Source: Sulfurimonas sp.
Lineage (GTDB): Bacteria > Campylobacterota > Campylobacteria > Campylobacterales > Sulfurimonadaceae
DNA length: 10,036 bases
Direction: 5' to 3'
NCBI RefSeq assembly: GCF_023229025.1
Contig: NZ_JALOAA010000054.1
Coordinates: 1 to 10,036 of the forward strand
Below, piece by piece: positions 1-6,768 of the stretch. The notes under the pieces were generated by a model. It had not been told where the DNA came from. It ran no database searches and saw only the letters and a program-made list of their open reading frames with translations. Both the position numbers and the translations under genes were made by a program. Every line of letters begins with the position of its first letter. Positions within the stretch are counted from its first letter, which is position 1.

Positions 1-273
1 GCAGTAGATGATACTATACACTATATTTATAGATACTCTCTGCTTTACAGGCAGACAAACGAGGCAGAGATGTCTATGTGTGAGTCACATGCCAGCATTG
101 GAACGGCGATGTTTTATACATCTACTATTATAATGGTAGGTTTTTCTATCTTAGTGCTCTCAAACTTCCTTCCTACCATCTATTTTGGGCTTTTGACAAC
201 GATTGCTATGTTTATGGCGATTATTGCAGACCTCTTGCTGCTTCCTGTTTTGCTTCTGTTATTTGGTATCTAA
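1..273 (+). CDS. RND/MMPL superfamily exporter, C-terminal fragment (5' end outside window)
   Basis: The reading frame is open from base 1 and ends at TAA 271-273, giving the last 90 residues of a larger inner-membrane protein. The fragment begins with AVDDTIHYIYRY, which matches the conserved VDDTIH segment of the second half of RND-type exporters of the hydrophobe/MMPL class, where the acidic pair lies in a transmembrane helix linked to proton coupling. A short loop (about residues 14-32) is followed by TSTIIMVGFSILVLSNFLPTI-like and LLTTIAMFMAIIADLLLLP-like stretches, the last two transmembrane helices (about residues 38-58 and 62-88). The protein ends abruptly after the final helix, as is usual. 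An internal ATG at 70 is not the start because conserved sequence lies before it. Its substrate cannot be told from this piece. Its 3' end overlaps the convergent hydrolase gene by 15 bases. Confidence 0.85.
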   Translation, partial: AVDDTIHYIYRYSLLYRQTNEAEMSMCESHASIGTAMFYTSTIIMVGFSILVLSNFLPTIYFGLLTTIAMFMAIIADLLLLPVLLLLFGI

Positions 274-1083
274 AAACTCTAAAATAGTACTCATTCGCTT
301 ATAATGAATCTCTAAATCTCTATCGGCGAATGGATGTTCATACTCCTCTGCGTCCAATGTTTTAGCACCTCTCTCTTGGGCACTCTCTCTTAGGGGGGAG
401 GTCATACTTTTTGGAAGGACTGAATCTTTTTGTGCGGTGATTAGAAAAATTTTATCTGCATCTTTGGGAAGATTTTGTAACGGGTCTATGGATTTTGGAC
501 ATCCAAACGGGGAGAGAAAACTCGGAGCAGAATCTATAACAGCCGCATCATACTCCAAGCCTGAGCCTATGATATTGAGCATAACGGCACCGCCAAGCGA
601 GATGCCGTAAAGCAGTTTTTTCTTATATGTTTTATTTAGCGTCTTGGCTATCTCTTCGTAGTCCTCTATTATCGCTTTTATGCGTCTAGCTCCTTCCGAG
701 TTTGCATAGCCTCTGTAATCATAGACGTAAACATCATACCCCTTTAGCGAGAAACTCTTTAGCATAACAATCATCTGATCTGATACCATAGTGTTTCCCA
801 TGGCGACCAAAATATAACCTTTTGGGGAGGTTTTTGCGTAGCCGTTATTTGAGAGATATCTGTAGCCTCGAAGCGTTTTGCCATCAGACGTTTTGTATTG
901 ACTCGGCTCTATAAAAGGGATGTTTGCGACTATGCTACTGTTTGGTTTTTGCGTCATTGAGCTCCACACCCAAAATACAAACGGTTCAAAAAAAGTACCG
1001 CATAAAGCCTCCTCCCTATCTTCGGCATAAATGTTTGTAAGAAAAAAGAGGAGCAGAAGCAGTCTTAAAATCACTCTTTTCAT
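259..1083 (-). CDS. Alpha/beta-hydrolase with N-terminal signal peptide
   Basis: A 274-residue serine hydrolase of the alpha/beta fold, probably exported. I chose ATG at 1083; an in-frame TTG at 1098 would add five residues but would spoil the signal sequence. From the ATG the protein starts MKRVILRLLLLLFFLTNIYA, a classic signal peptide with likely cleavage after Ala20. The nucleophile elbow is GISLGG with Ser162; the likely acid is Asp220 in LITAQKDSVLP and the likely base is His250 in EHPFAD. The GYDVYVYDYRGYANSEG region (about 115-131) is typical of the COG1073-like hydrolases. The substrate is unknown. The start lies one base after the hoxW stop codon, so it is probably translated by coupling and belongs to the hoxYHW transcript. 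An extracytoplasmic hydrolase has no obvious role in a cytosolic hydrogenase. The 3' end overlaps the exporter gene tail to tail. Confidence 0.85.
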   Translation of the reverse strand: MKRVILRLLLLLFFLTNIYAEDREEALCGTFFEPFVFWVWSSMTQKPNSSIVANIPFIEPSQYKTSDGKTLRGYRYLSNNGYAKTSPKGYILVAMGNTMVSDQMIVMLKSFSLKGYDVYVYDYRGYANSEGARRIKAIIEDYEEIAKTLNKTYKKKLLYGISLGGAVMLNIIGSGLEYDAAVIDSAPSFLSPFGCPKSIDPLQNLPKDADKIFLITAQKDSVLPKSMTSPLRESAQERGAKTLDAEEYEHPFADRDLEIHYKRMSTILEFLDTK

Positions 1084-1084
1084 A

Positions 1085-1510
1085 CTACTGCCTATCAACC
1101 GAAATGATATGTTCTGCCGTCATTGAGACTCTCTCTTTGTAGCGTCTGTTATCGGTTATTCTCTCAAAGCTGTTACTCATCATTGAGTAGATATAAAAGT
1201 CGGGGAGTCTGGCATATAGACTTTTTAACATGTAGATAATTGTTTTTGGCGATATGTGGTGGCTAAGGTTCAAACCGCTATGCCGGCTTAAAGAACAAGC
1301 TAGAGCATAAGGATTTTTTTCATCAAGGCAGGTGTCAATAAAGATTATCTCATCAGCTTCTTGAAGCTCTAAAACCATCTCTGGTGTGAGTTGATGTGCA
1401 GAGATTAGTTTTGTATCTTTTAGGGAGAGTTTTTGCAACTCTTTTATAACATCAAGTCCGAAGGCATCTTCGCCTCTTAACTCATTTCCATAGCCTATGA
1501 TTGCTCTCAT
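1085..1510 (-). CDS. hoxW: [NiFe]-hydrogenase maturation endopeptidase (HoxW/HybD type, peptidase M52)
   Basis: A 141-residue cytosolic protease, close to the usual 150-160 residues of the family. It removes the C-terminal tail of the large subunit once nickel is in place. The N-terminus has the family signature IIGYGNELRGEDAFGLDV (residues 4-21). By eye alignment with E. coli HybD, the nickel-sensing residues would be Asp15 (with Glu14 next to it), Asp59 in FIDTC, and His84 or His85 in LSHHISPKTII. It follows hoxH directly: its ATG shares one base with the hoxH TGA (TGATG), and no good Shine-Dalgarno is seen, so translation is probably coupled. The position suggests HoxH is its substrate, which has a 25-residue tail to be cut. 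The family call is firm; the specific name rests on the neighbours. Confidence 0.9.
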   Translation of the reverse strand: MRAIIGYGNELRGEDAFGLDVIKELQKLSLKDTKLISAHQLTPEMVLELQEADEIIFIDTCLDEKNPYALACSLSRHSGLNLSHHISPKTIIYMLKSLYARLPDFYIYSMMSNSFERITDNRRYKERVSMTAEHIISVDRQ

Positions 1511-2934
1511 CAGTTTCTATCAATCACTTGAATTACTTTTTTATTATGGTCTCGTACCTCTATTTTTGAAGAGACGATTCCTAATGCATGAGTAGAGCAA
1601 CTTAGACATGGGTCAAAACATCTTATTACCGCCTCAACTCTGTTTAGTGCACCGTCGGTTATATTTTTGGCATCTATAAACTTTTGAGCTACCTGTTTTA
1701 CTCCTGCATTCATGGCAAGGTTATTGTTTCCGGTTGCGATGATGAGGTTTACTGCCGTTATGACGCCATCTTTTGTTACATGATACTCATGAAAAAGAGT
1801 TCCTCTTGGCGCCTCCGAACACCCTACGCCTTTTGTTTTAGTGATTTTAGAATTTGTTTTTACATTATCACTCATCGTCTCATCACTCTTTAAAAGCTCC
1901 TCTATTTTCTCAATGCTATAAATCATCTCGATTAGCCTTGCATAGTGGTAGTAAAATGAGTTAAGCACTGGTTTTGCATCATTAAGAGCTTTGAATTTTT
2001 TAAGCTCCTCATCTGCCAAAGGAGTCCCGCATGTTTTAGCAATGTTTAACCTCGCAAGCGCTCCGACTCTATACATCCCTTCTGGATATCCTAAAGGTTT
2101 GTAATAGGGCGATTTTAAGTAGCTATCCTCTTCAACCGCTTCTCCTATAAAATCTTTGTAATCTCTAGGCTCAATATTGTCTTGTAAAATCTTTCCTTCG
2201 CTATCCATAAAACAGAGTTTTCCATCATAGTGCTCAAGAGTACCTTCTTCATTTGTCAGAGACATAAAAAGTGATGGAAATGCGGCAAAGGAGTCTATCT
2301 CCTCTTGGAATTTATGCATATTTGCTCTAAAAAACTCTAAAGCGCTTTGCGCTATTTTTAACATCTCAGGAATCTGCTCTAAAATCGCCTCTTTTTGAGG
2401 TGCTTCAATTTTATGCTCTACTCCTCCGGGAATAATGCCTGTAGGATGAATTCTTTTCCCTGCTAAATCTTGGATAATTTTTTGCCCAAATGCTCTTAGG
2501 TTTATGCCGTCTTTTGCCATTTGTGGGTGTGTCTGCATCATCTTAAAGATGTTTCTATCCTCTTTTGGTGCGTCAAAGCCATAGACAAAATCAGGGCTTG
2601 AGAGATGAAAAAAGTTTAGCGTATGGGATTGGAGTAGTTGAGCAAGGTTGACGATTTTTCTTATGTTAACTCCAGCTTGCGGCGGAGTAATGCCTAGTAT
2701 CTCATCAATTGCTTTTGTGGAAGCCACTACATGACTCACAGGGCAGATGCCGCATGTTCTGGCTGTGAGAGCCGGCATTTCGGTGTAGAGTCTGCCTTCG
2801 CAAAACTTCTCAAAACCGCGATACTGTGTTACATGTATCTTAGCATCTTCTACTTTGCCGCTCTTATCAAGGTCTATTGTTATCTTTGCATGCCCTTCAA
2901 TGCGTGTTACGGGGTCTATAATTATCTTTTTCAT
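1510..2934 (-). CDS. hoxH: NAD-linked [NiFe]-hydrogenase large (catalytic) subunit HoxH
   Basis: A 474-residue large subunit holding the NiFe(CN)2CO active site where H2 is split or formed. The four nickel ligands are visible: Cys61 and Cys64 in ARTCGICPVSH (L1 motif) and Cys443 and Cys446 in DPCLSCSTHALG (L2 motif). The N-terminal DPVTRIEGHAKI and the late GCSEAPRGTLFHEYHV (about 371-386) are also hallmarks. The form DPCLSC-x2-H and the Hox neighbours place it in the group 3 cytosolic enzymes, most likely 3d. The precursor extends 25 residues beyond His449, so processing by the adjacent protease is expected. The start ATG overlaps the hoxY stop (ATGA), showing coupling of the two subunits. 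There is no Tat signal or membrane anchor, which supports a soluble complex. It is full length with no missing ligands. Confidence 0.96.
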   Translation of the reverse strand: MKKIIIDPVTRIEGHAKITIDLDKSGKVEDAKIHVTQYRGFEKFCEGRLYTEMPALTARTCGICPVSHVVASTKAIDEILGITPPQAGVNIRKIVNLAQLLQSHTLNFFHLSSPDFVYGFDAPKEDRNIFKMMQTHPQMAKDGINLRAFGQKIIQDLAGKRIHPTGIIPGGVEHKIEAPQKEAILEQIPEMLKIAQSALEFFRANMHKFQEEIDSFAAFPSLFMSLTNEEGTLEHYDGKLCFMDSEGKILQDNIEPRDYKDFIGEAVEEDSYLKSPYYKPLGYPEGMYRVGALARLNIAKTCGTPLADEELKKFKALNDAKPVLNSFYYHYARLIEMIYSIEKIEELLKSDETMSDNVKTNSKITKTKGVGCSEAPRGTLFHEYHVTKDGVITAVNLIIATGNNNLAMNAGVKQVAQKFIDAKNITDGALNRVEAVIRCFDPCLSCSTHALGIVSSKIEVRDHNKKVIQVIDRN

Positions 2935-3476
2935 TTTCCAAACCTTGTAAGCTCATGTACATTTATCTCTCTGCCCTCTATAAGCGCTTTTAACATCTCA
3001 TAAATTGCGTCTGCCGGGGTAGGGCAACCGGGAAGAAAGTAGTCAACTTTTATAGCCTCATGCAGAGGTATGACTCTCTCAAGCAGTTTTGGTACTGTTT
3101 TGGATGGATACTCTTTGTTTAAATCAGCAAGCTCAAAATACCCTCTTTGCAAAACTGCTTCTTTGCCGTAGAGATTTTTCATAGCAGATATATTTCCAGT
3201 TATTGCACAATCCCCAAGTGCCAAGATAAGCTTAGAGTTTTTTCTTATCTTTTTTATCATCTCTAAGTCATGGTCTGTACTTAAAGCTCCTTCGACTATA
3301 GTTAAGTCAACACCCTCTGGAAACTCTTTGGCATCAACATAAGGACTATAGACGACATCAACAAATTCGGCTATCTCAACAAGCTTCTCATCCATATCTA
3401 AAATCGACATGTGACATCCGGAACAGCCATCAAGCCAAATAGTAGCTAGACGTATTTTTTTTAGAGAATCATTCAT
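2931..3476 (-). CDS. hoxY: NAD-linked [NiFe]-hydrogenase small subunit HoxY
   Basis: A 181-residue small subunit that carries the single proximal [4Fe-4S] cluster next to the NiFe site and passes electrons to the diaphorase. The four expected ligands are Cys18 and Cys21 in LDGCSGCHMSILDMD, Cys90 in ALGDCAITGNISAMKN, and Cys151 in FLPGCPTPADAIYE. The short length, the lack of a Tat leader and the absence of the C-terminal cluster domain of uptake hydrogenases fit group 3d HoxY. The start at 3476 is supported by AGAGG about eight bases upstream. Its stop overlaps the hoxH start by four bases. It is the first gene of the hoxY-hoxH-hoxW-hydrolase unit and needs its own promoter, because the lpxR-like gene on the other strand separates it from hoxU. 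Confidence 0.95.
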   Translation of the reverse strand: MNDSLKKIRLATIWLDGCSGCHMSILDMDEKLVEIAEFVDVVYSPYVDAKEFPEGVDLTIVEGALSTDHDLEMIKKIRKNSKLILALGDCAITGNISAMKNLYGKEAVLQRGYFELADLNKEYPSKTVPKLLERVIPLHEAIKVDYFLPGCPTPADAIYEMLKALIEGREINVHELTRFGK

Positions 3477-3483
3477 CTGTTTT

Positions 3484-3509
3484 ACCTCTATTATAAAGAG
3501 AATAGTATA
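3484..3509 (-). promoter_or_regulatory. Putative promoter -10 and ribosome binding site of the hoxYHW unit
   Basis: Reading the minus strand, TATACT occupies 3509-3504 and would place the transcript start near 3497. AGAGG at 3489-3485 then lies within the leader, about eight bases before the hoxY ATG. No convincing -35 box is seen; the upstream stretch is AT-rich, as is common for sigma-70 promoters in Campylobacterota. A perfect TATAAT at 3495-3490 is closer but would start the transcript after the ribosome binding site. Assignment is by eye only. Confidence 0.4.
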
Positions 3510-3511
3510 AC

Positions 3512-3536
3512 AAATTTATTAGTAGTTTAAATTTAT
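3512..3536. repeat. Direct repeat AAATTTAT upstream of hoxY
   Basis: The octamer AAATTTAT occurs at 3512-3519 and again at 3529-3536, 17 bases apart centre to centre. Each copy contains the palindrome AAATTT. They lie just upstream of the proposed hoxY -10 box on the minus strand, where an activator or repressor could bind. In such AT-rich DNA a chance repeat is quite possible. Confidence 0.3.
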
Positions 3537-3541
3537 ACATT

Positions 3542-3573
3542 GAGTAATCGAAAAAGTGGCTCTATTTTTACTC
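3542..3573. repeat. Inverted repeat GAGTAA / TTACTC in the hoxY-lpxR intergenic region
   Basis: GAGTAA at 3542-3547 and its reverse complement TTACTC at 3568-3573 are separated by 20 bases. The spacing is compatible with a regulator contacting two half-sites. The loop is long and the inner bases pair poorly, so it is not a good terminator hairpin. The rest of the 206-base gap between the divergent hoxY and lpxR-like genes holds only candidate promoter elements and no coding sequence that I can support. Confidence 0.25.
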
Positions 3574-3646
3574 CTCTTATTATTAATCAAGCAGCTAGCG
3601 GTTAAACTTATCAATGAAATTGCAAAGGGGTATTGTTAATGTTTAT

Positions 3647-3652
3647 TAAAAT
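3647..3652 (+). promoter_or_regulatory. Possible -10 box of the lpxR-like gene
   Basis: TAAAAT at 3647-3652 lies about 30 bases before the ATG at 3683 and would give a short leader. No clear -35 box is seen. No strong Shine-Dalgarno precedes the gene (only ACAAG near 3670), unlike the hox genes, so translation may be weak or the real start signal is not obvious. Confidence 0.25.
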
Positions 3653-3682
3653 AGAGACAAATAAACTAGACAAGTTATTTAA

Positions 3683-4687
3683 ATGATGCAAAGATTAAAA
3701 TTGGTGCTGCTGTTTTTCTCTTTGACACTTAATGCCGATCAGGTATCATTCTCATTTTATAATGATGTTTTTGCCGGAACAGACAGACATTTTACAAATG
3801 GAATCAGTTTTAGTTGGCTGGATGACACATATAGGGCTTCACATAACGATAACAATAAATCAAGTTCATATAGTAATTTTACCGGCAAAATAGTTGAGAC
3901 TCTCCCCTTCATTTCTCCAGATAGAGTTAAAAATTATAATGCAGGAATAAGCATAAGCCAAATAATGATCACCCCAAAGGATATCTCTGTAACAACACCG
4001 CAATATAACGATCTACCTTATGTTGGTCATTTGGTTTTATCTTTTTTTATGTTTGAATGGGATGAAAAAAGTTTTACTGAATATAGGATAGAGAGTGGCG
4101 TTGTTGGAAAAGAGTCGGGAACAAAATTTGTACAAAATATTGCTCATAAGTTTGTTAGTGATACTGAAACGAAAGGCTGGGATACACAACTAGGAACAAA
4201 ATACACTATAAATACACTTTTTAGATTTGGAGAAATAAGTTGGGAGAAAAATAATATAAATTGGTTAAGTATGGATTGGTTTAATCATTTTGGAGTTCAA
4301 GCCGGTAATTTTATGATTGATGCATTTGGAGGCACCATGTTTAGAATAGGTGATAATTATGCCAGAAGTTTCAACCTCCACTATCCATATTTAAAAGAAG
4401 AAGCTTCGCTGTTACGCTTAGATAAGAAACATGAAGATGATTTGGGATGGTCTCTAAGCATAGGAGCAAACGGATCATTAATGGCATATTCATACATTTT
4501 AGATGAAGCTAAAAAGGAGGGGTATGCAACTGATAAAAATATAATTAATATTTCACTTTACGCAGGAGCGGATCTTTATTATGATGTTCACAAGCTTACA
4601 TTTTTCTATCAAACACAACCACATTACACTACTCAGCAAAAAAAGATTGATATATTCGGCGGCTTAGTATATTCATTTCAATTTTAA
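3683..4687 (+). CDS. lpxR: LpxR-like outer-membrane lipid A 3'-O-deacylase (DUF2219 family)
   Basis: A 334-residue precursor of an outer-membrane beta-barrel enzyme. Family members remove the 3'-linked acyloxyacyl group from lipid A. The N-terminus is a signal peptide with likely cleavage after Asn17-Ala18. The mature protein starts DQVSFSFYND, so Asn27 and Asp28 fall at mature positions 9 and 10, the numbers I recall for the catalytic Asn9 and Asp10 of Salmonella LpxR. The signature FAGTDRHFTNGISFSWL (about 30-46) and the QNIAHKF segment with His155, a likely match to the catalytic His, follow. The protein ends in GGLVYSFQF with a terminal Phe, as barrel proteins do. Two ATGs stand in tandem (3683 and 3686); either may be used. 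It sits alone on the plus strand between hoxU and hoxY. Three 60-base lines counted by hand gave 22-35% GC. Activity is inferred from the family. Confidence 0.85.
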   Translation: MMQRLKLVLLFFSLTLNADQVSFSFYNDVFAGTDRHFTNGISFSWLDDTYRASHNDNNKSSSYSNFTGKIVETLPFISPDRVKNYNAGISISQIMITPKDISVTTPQYNDLPYVGHLVLSFFMFEWDEKSFTEYRIESGVVGKESGTKFVQNIAHKFVSDTETKGWDTQLGTKYTINTLFRFGEISWEKNNINWLSMDWFNHFGVQAGNFMIDAFGGTMFRIGDNYARSFNLHYPYLKEEASLLRLDKKHEDDLGWSLSIGANGSLMAYSYILDEAKKEGYATDKNIINISLYAGADLYYDVHKLTFFYQTQPHYTTQQKKIDIFGGLVYSFQF

Positions 4688-4703
4688 TAAATTGTAGCTC
4701 TAA

Positions 4704-5417
4704 TCAACTTTTGTTTTTAATCAGCTCAGTAATAATCTTTCGCTTTTTAATAACATCTTCTTCACTTATATCTTTTTCATAAAGTGCACCTGTAGGGCAG
4801 ACATAGACGCATTTTCCACAACTTGTGCAGCTCGTTGAATCAGCCCAAGGCTCATCCATGTCATGAATAACTCTTGTGTTTAAACCTCTGCCAAAGAGAT
4901 CAAGTGCATGTGCTCCCTCTATTTCGTCACAAACTCTAATGCACCTTGTACATAAAATACATCTGTTTGGGTCATTAACAAAGTTTTTATGTGAAGCGTC
5001 TATCTCAAATCTCTGATTTAGATAAGGAGTAGCGCTGTGCTCAAGTTCAAGCTCTACGGATTTGCTTTGAAGTTCACAATCTCCATTTACTACGCAGGTG
5101 CTACATGTGTGAGAACGCTCGCTAAACATCATGGAGAGTATCATCTCTCTTGCAGTTTTTATATAAGGCGAAGAAGTAGTCACCTCCATCCCCTCTTTTA
5201 TCTTTGCGGTACAGGCTGGAATTGGCTCATGAGAACCTTTTATCTCAACTATGCACATTCTGCATGAGCCAACACAGCTAAGACCCTCCATGTAGCACAT
5301 AGTCGGAATCTCAATGCCGTTGTCGTGCGCTACTTCAAGTATGGTCTGATTTGACTGTCCTGTTACACAGATACCGTCTATCTTAAAGCTTTTAACTCTT
5401 ACTTTTTCTCTAATCAT
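4704..5417 (-). CDS. hoxU: Hydrogenase diaphorase iron-sulfur subunit HoxU
   Basis: A 237-residue electron-transfer subunit linking HoxY to HoxF, related to the N-terminal part of NuoG. It starts with a ferredoxin-like [2Fe-2S] domain (ligands likely Cys41, Cys52, Cys55 and Cys69, in CYMEGLSCVGSCRMC and later PACT). Next is the segment SHTCSTCVVNGDCELQ (Cys105, Cys108, Cys114, with His103) for a [4Fe-4S] cluster. Two further [4Fe-4S] motifs follow: CILCTRCIRVC (Cys153, 156, 159, 163) and CTSCGKCVYVCP (Cys197, 200, 203, 207). It stops after this domain, so it has neither an H-cluster domain nor the NuoG molybdopterin-like part; this length fits HoxU. An extra Cys48 lies in the first motif. ATG at 5417 has AGGAG six bases upstream, and the gene overlaps hoxF by eight bases. 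It ends 16 bases from the convergent lpxR-like gene. Confidence 0.93.
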   Translation of the reverse strand: MIREKVRVKSFKIDGICVTGQSNQTILEVAHDNGIEIPTMCYMEGLSCVGSCRMCIVEIKGSHEPIPACTAKIKEGMEVTTSSPYIKTAREMILSMMFSERSHTCSTCVVNGDCELQSKSVELELEHSATPYLNQRFEIDASHKNFVNDPNRCILCTRCIRVCDEIEGAHALDLFGRGLNTRVIHDMDEPWADSTSCTSCGKCVYVCPTGALYEKDISEEDVIKKRKIITELIKNKS

Positions 5418-6768
5418 TACATACTCCTGCTAGGTACTCATCTTCAAAGTATTTTATGGTGCTTAAAACAGGATTTGGGGCAGTCTGCCCAAGCCCGCAA
5501 AGGCTCGTGCTTTTTACAACCTCACACATCTCTTTTAAAAGAGTAAAATCCTCTTTAGTCGCCTTTTTGGCTATAAACTTGTCAAGCAGTTGTGTAAGCT
5601 GTGTTGTTCCTACTCTACATGGTGTACATTTCCCGCATGATTCGCTTGCACAAAAGTCCATAAAGTATCGTGCGATTTCTACCATATTAGAGCTATCATC
5701 CATTACTATAAGTCCGCCGCTTCCCATGATAGAGCCTACCTCTTTTAGTGACTCATAATCAACTTTTAAGTCTAAAAGATGTTCGGGGATGCATCCTCCA
5801 CTAGGGCCGCCTGATTGGATGGCTTTAAACTTTTTGTCATCTTCAACTCCGCCGCCAATATCATAAACAAGCTCTCTTAAGGTTGTTCCCATCGGCACTT
5901 CAACTAGCCCGGTATTTTTTATACGTCCGGTTAGTGCAAAAACTTTTGTTCCGCTTGATTTTTCTGTACCTATGTTTCTAAACCATTCACCGCCGTTTTT
6001 AATAATAGGTGCTATATTTGCAAGTGTTTCAACATTATTTAAAACGGTAGGTCTTCCCCATAAACCGTTATCGCTTAGGTGCGGCGGTTTTTGTCTTGGA
6101 TGTCCACGCCCTCCCTCTATGGAGGCTATAAGAGCAGTTCCCTCTCCACATACAAACGCACCAGCACCCAGTCTTATCTCAATGCTAAAACTAAATCCGC
6201 TCTGAGCGACGTTTTCTCCCAAAATCCCAAGCTTAGTCGCCTGCTTTATAGCTTTTGTTAATCTATCAACGGCTATGGGATACTCGGCTCTGACATAGAT
6301 ATAACCCTTGTCTGCGCCGCATGCATATCCCGCTATCGCCATTCCCTCTAAAACTCTGTGTGGGTCACTCTCCATAACGGCTCTATCCATAAAAGCACCC
6401 GGATCTCCCTCATCGCCGTTGCAGATGATGTACTTTTGCCAGCTTTTTACTTTTGAGACACTCTCCCATTTCAATCCTGTAGGATAACCTCCGCCGCCAC
6501 GACCACGAAGTCCGCTTATCTTTATCTCTTCTATGACATCTTTTGAACTCATCTCATCTAAAGCCTTAAAAAGAGAGATGTACCCGCCGTGTGCTATATA
6601 ATCCTCTATATCTTCAGGGTCGATTATCCCCTCGTTCTCAAGAACAATTCGCTTCTGTTTTGCATAAAAAGCAGAAGAGGTATCGAGAGTTTTCTCTTTT
6701 GGGTTGCTGTCGTTTTGCGCCTTTTTTATCTGGGCTAACTCTTGAAGCTCTTGTTTGGATGTAATCAT
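5410..6768 (-). CDS. hoxF: Hydrogenase diaphorase NADH-binding flavoprotein HoxF
   Basis: A 452-residue subunit that binds FMN, NAD(H) and one [4Fe-4S] cluster, homologous to NuoF. The glycine-rich SGLRGRGGGGYPTGLKW (85-101), CNGDEGDPGAFMDR (116-129) and GAGAFVCGEGTALIASIEGG (201-220) form the FMN and NADH site. The cluster ligands are Cys378, Cys381 and Cys384 in SCGKCTPCR and Cys424 in SLCGLGQ. The first 34 residues are charged and look unstructured; homology begins at FYAKQKRIVLENEGIIDP (34-51). The N-terminal thioredoxin-like [2Fe-2S] domain of longer HoxF or HydB proteins is therefore absent, and the separate HoxE supplies that fold. GAGGAG lies eight bases before the ATG, which also overlaps the hoxE stop (ATGA). 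On sequence alone NuoF is an alternative, but the adjacent hoxYH genes decide. Confidence 0.94.
   Translation of the reverse strand: MITSKQELQELAQIKKAQNDSNPKEKTLDTSSAFYAKQKRIVLENEGIIDPEDIEDYIAHGGYISLFKALDEMSSKDVIEEIKISGLRGRGGGGYPTGLKWESVSKVKSWQKYIICNGDEGDPGAFMDRAVMESDPHRVLEGMAIAGYACGADKGYIYVRAEYPIAVDRLTKAIKQATKLGILGENVAQSGFSFSIEIRLGAGAFVCGEGTALIASIEGGRGHPRQKPPHLSDNGLWGRPTVLNNVETLANIAPIIKNGGEWFRNIGTEKSSGTKVFALTGRIKNTGLVEVPMGTTLRELVYDIGGGVEDDKKFKAIQSGGPSGGCIPEHLLDLKVDYESLKEVGSIMGSGGLIVMDDSSNMVEIARYFMDFCASESCGKCTPCRVGTTQLTQLLDKFIAKKATKEDFTLLKEMCEVVKSTSLCGLGQTAPNPVLSTIKYFEDEYLAGVCND

Noticed and set aside
1084..1098. TTG at 1098 as the hydrolase start
   Set aside because: It adds MIGSS before a signal peptide that starts ideally at the ATG at 1083, and it would overlap the hoxW end without a better ribosome binding site.
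3490..3495. Perfect TATAAT on the minus strand as the hoxY -10 box
   Set aside because: A start about seven bases downstream would leave the AGAGG ribosome binding site out of the transcript; TATACT at 3504-3509 fits better, though leaderless use cannot be excluded.
4688..4703. Bidirectional terminator between the lpxR-like gene and hoxU
   Set aside because: The 16-base gap and its flanks show no GC-rich inverted repeat; T-runs there are just part of the AT-rich sequence.
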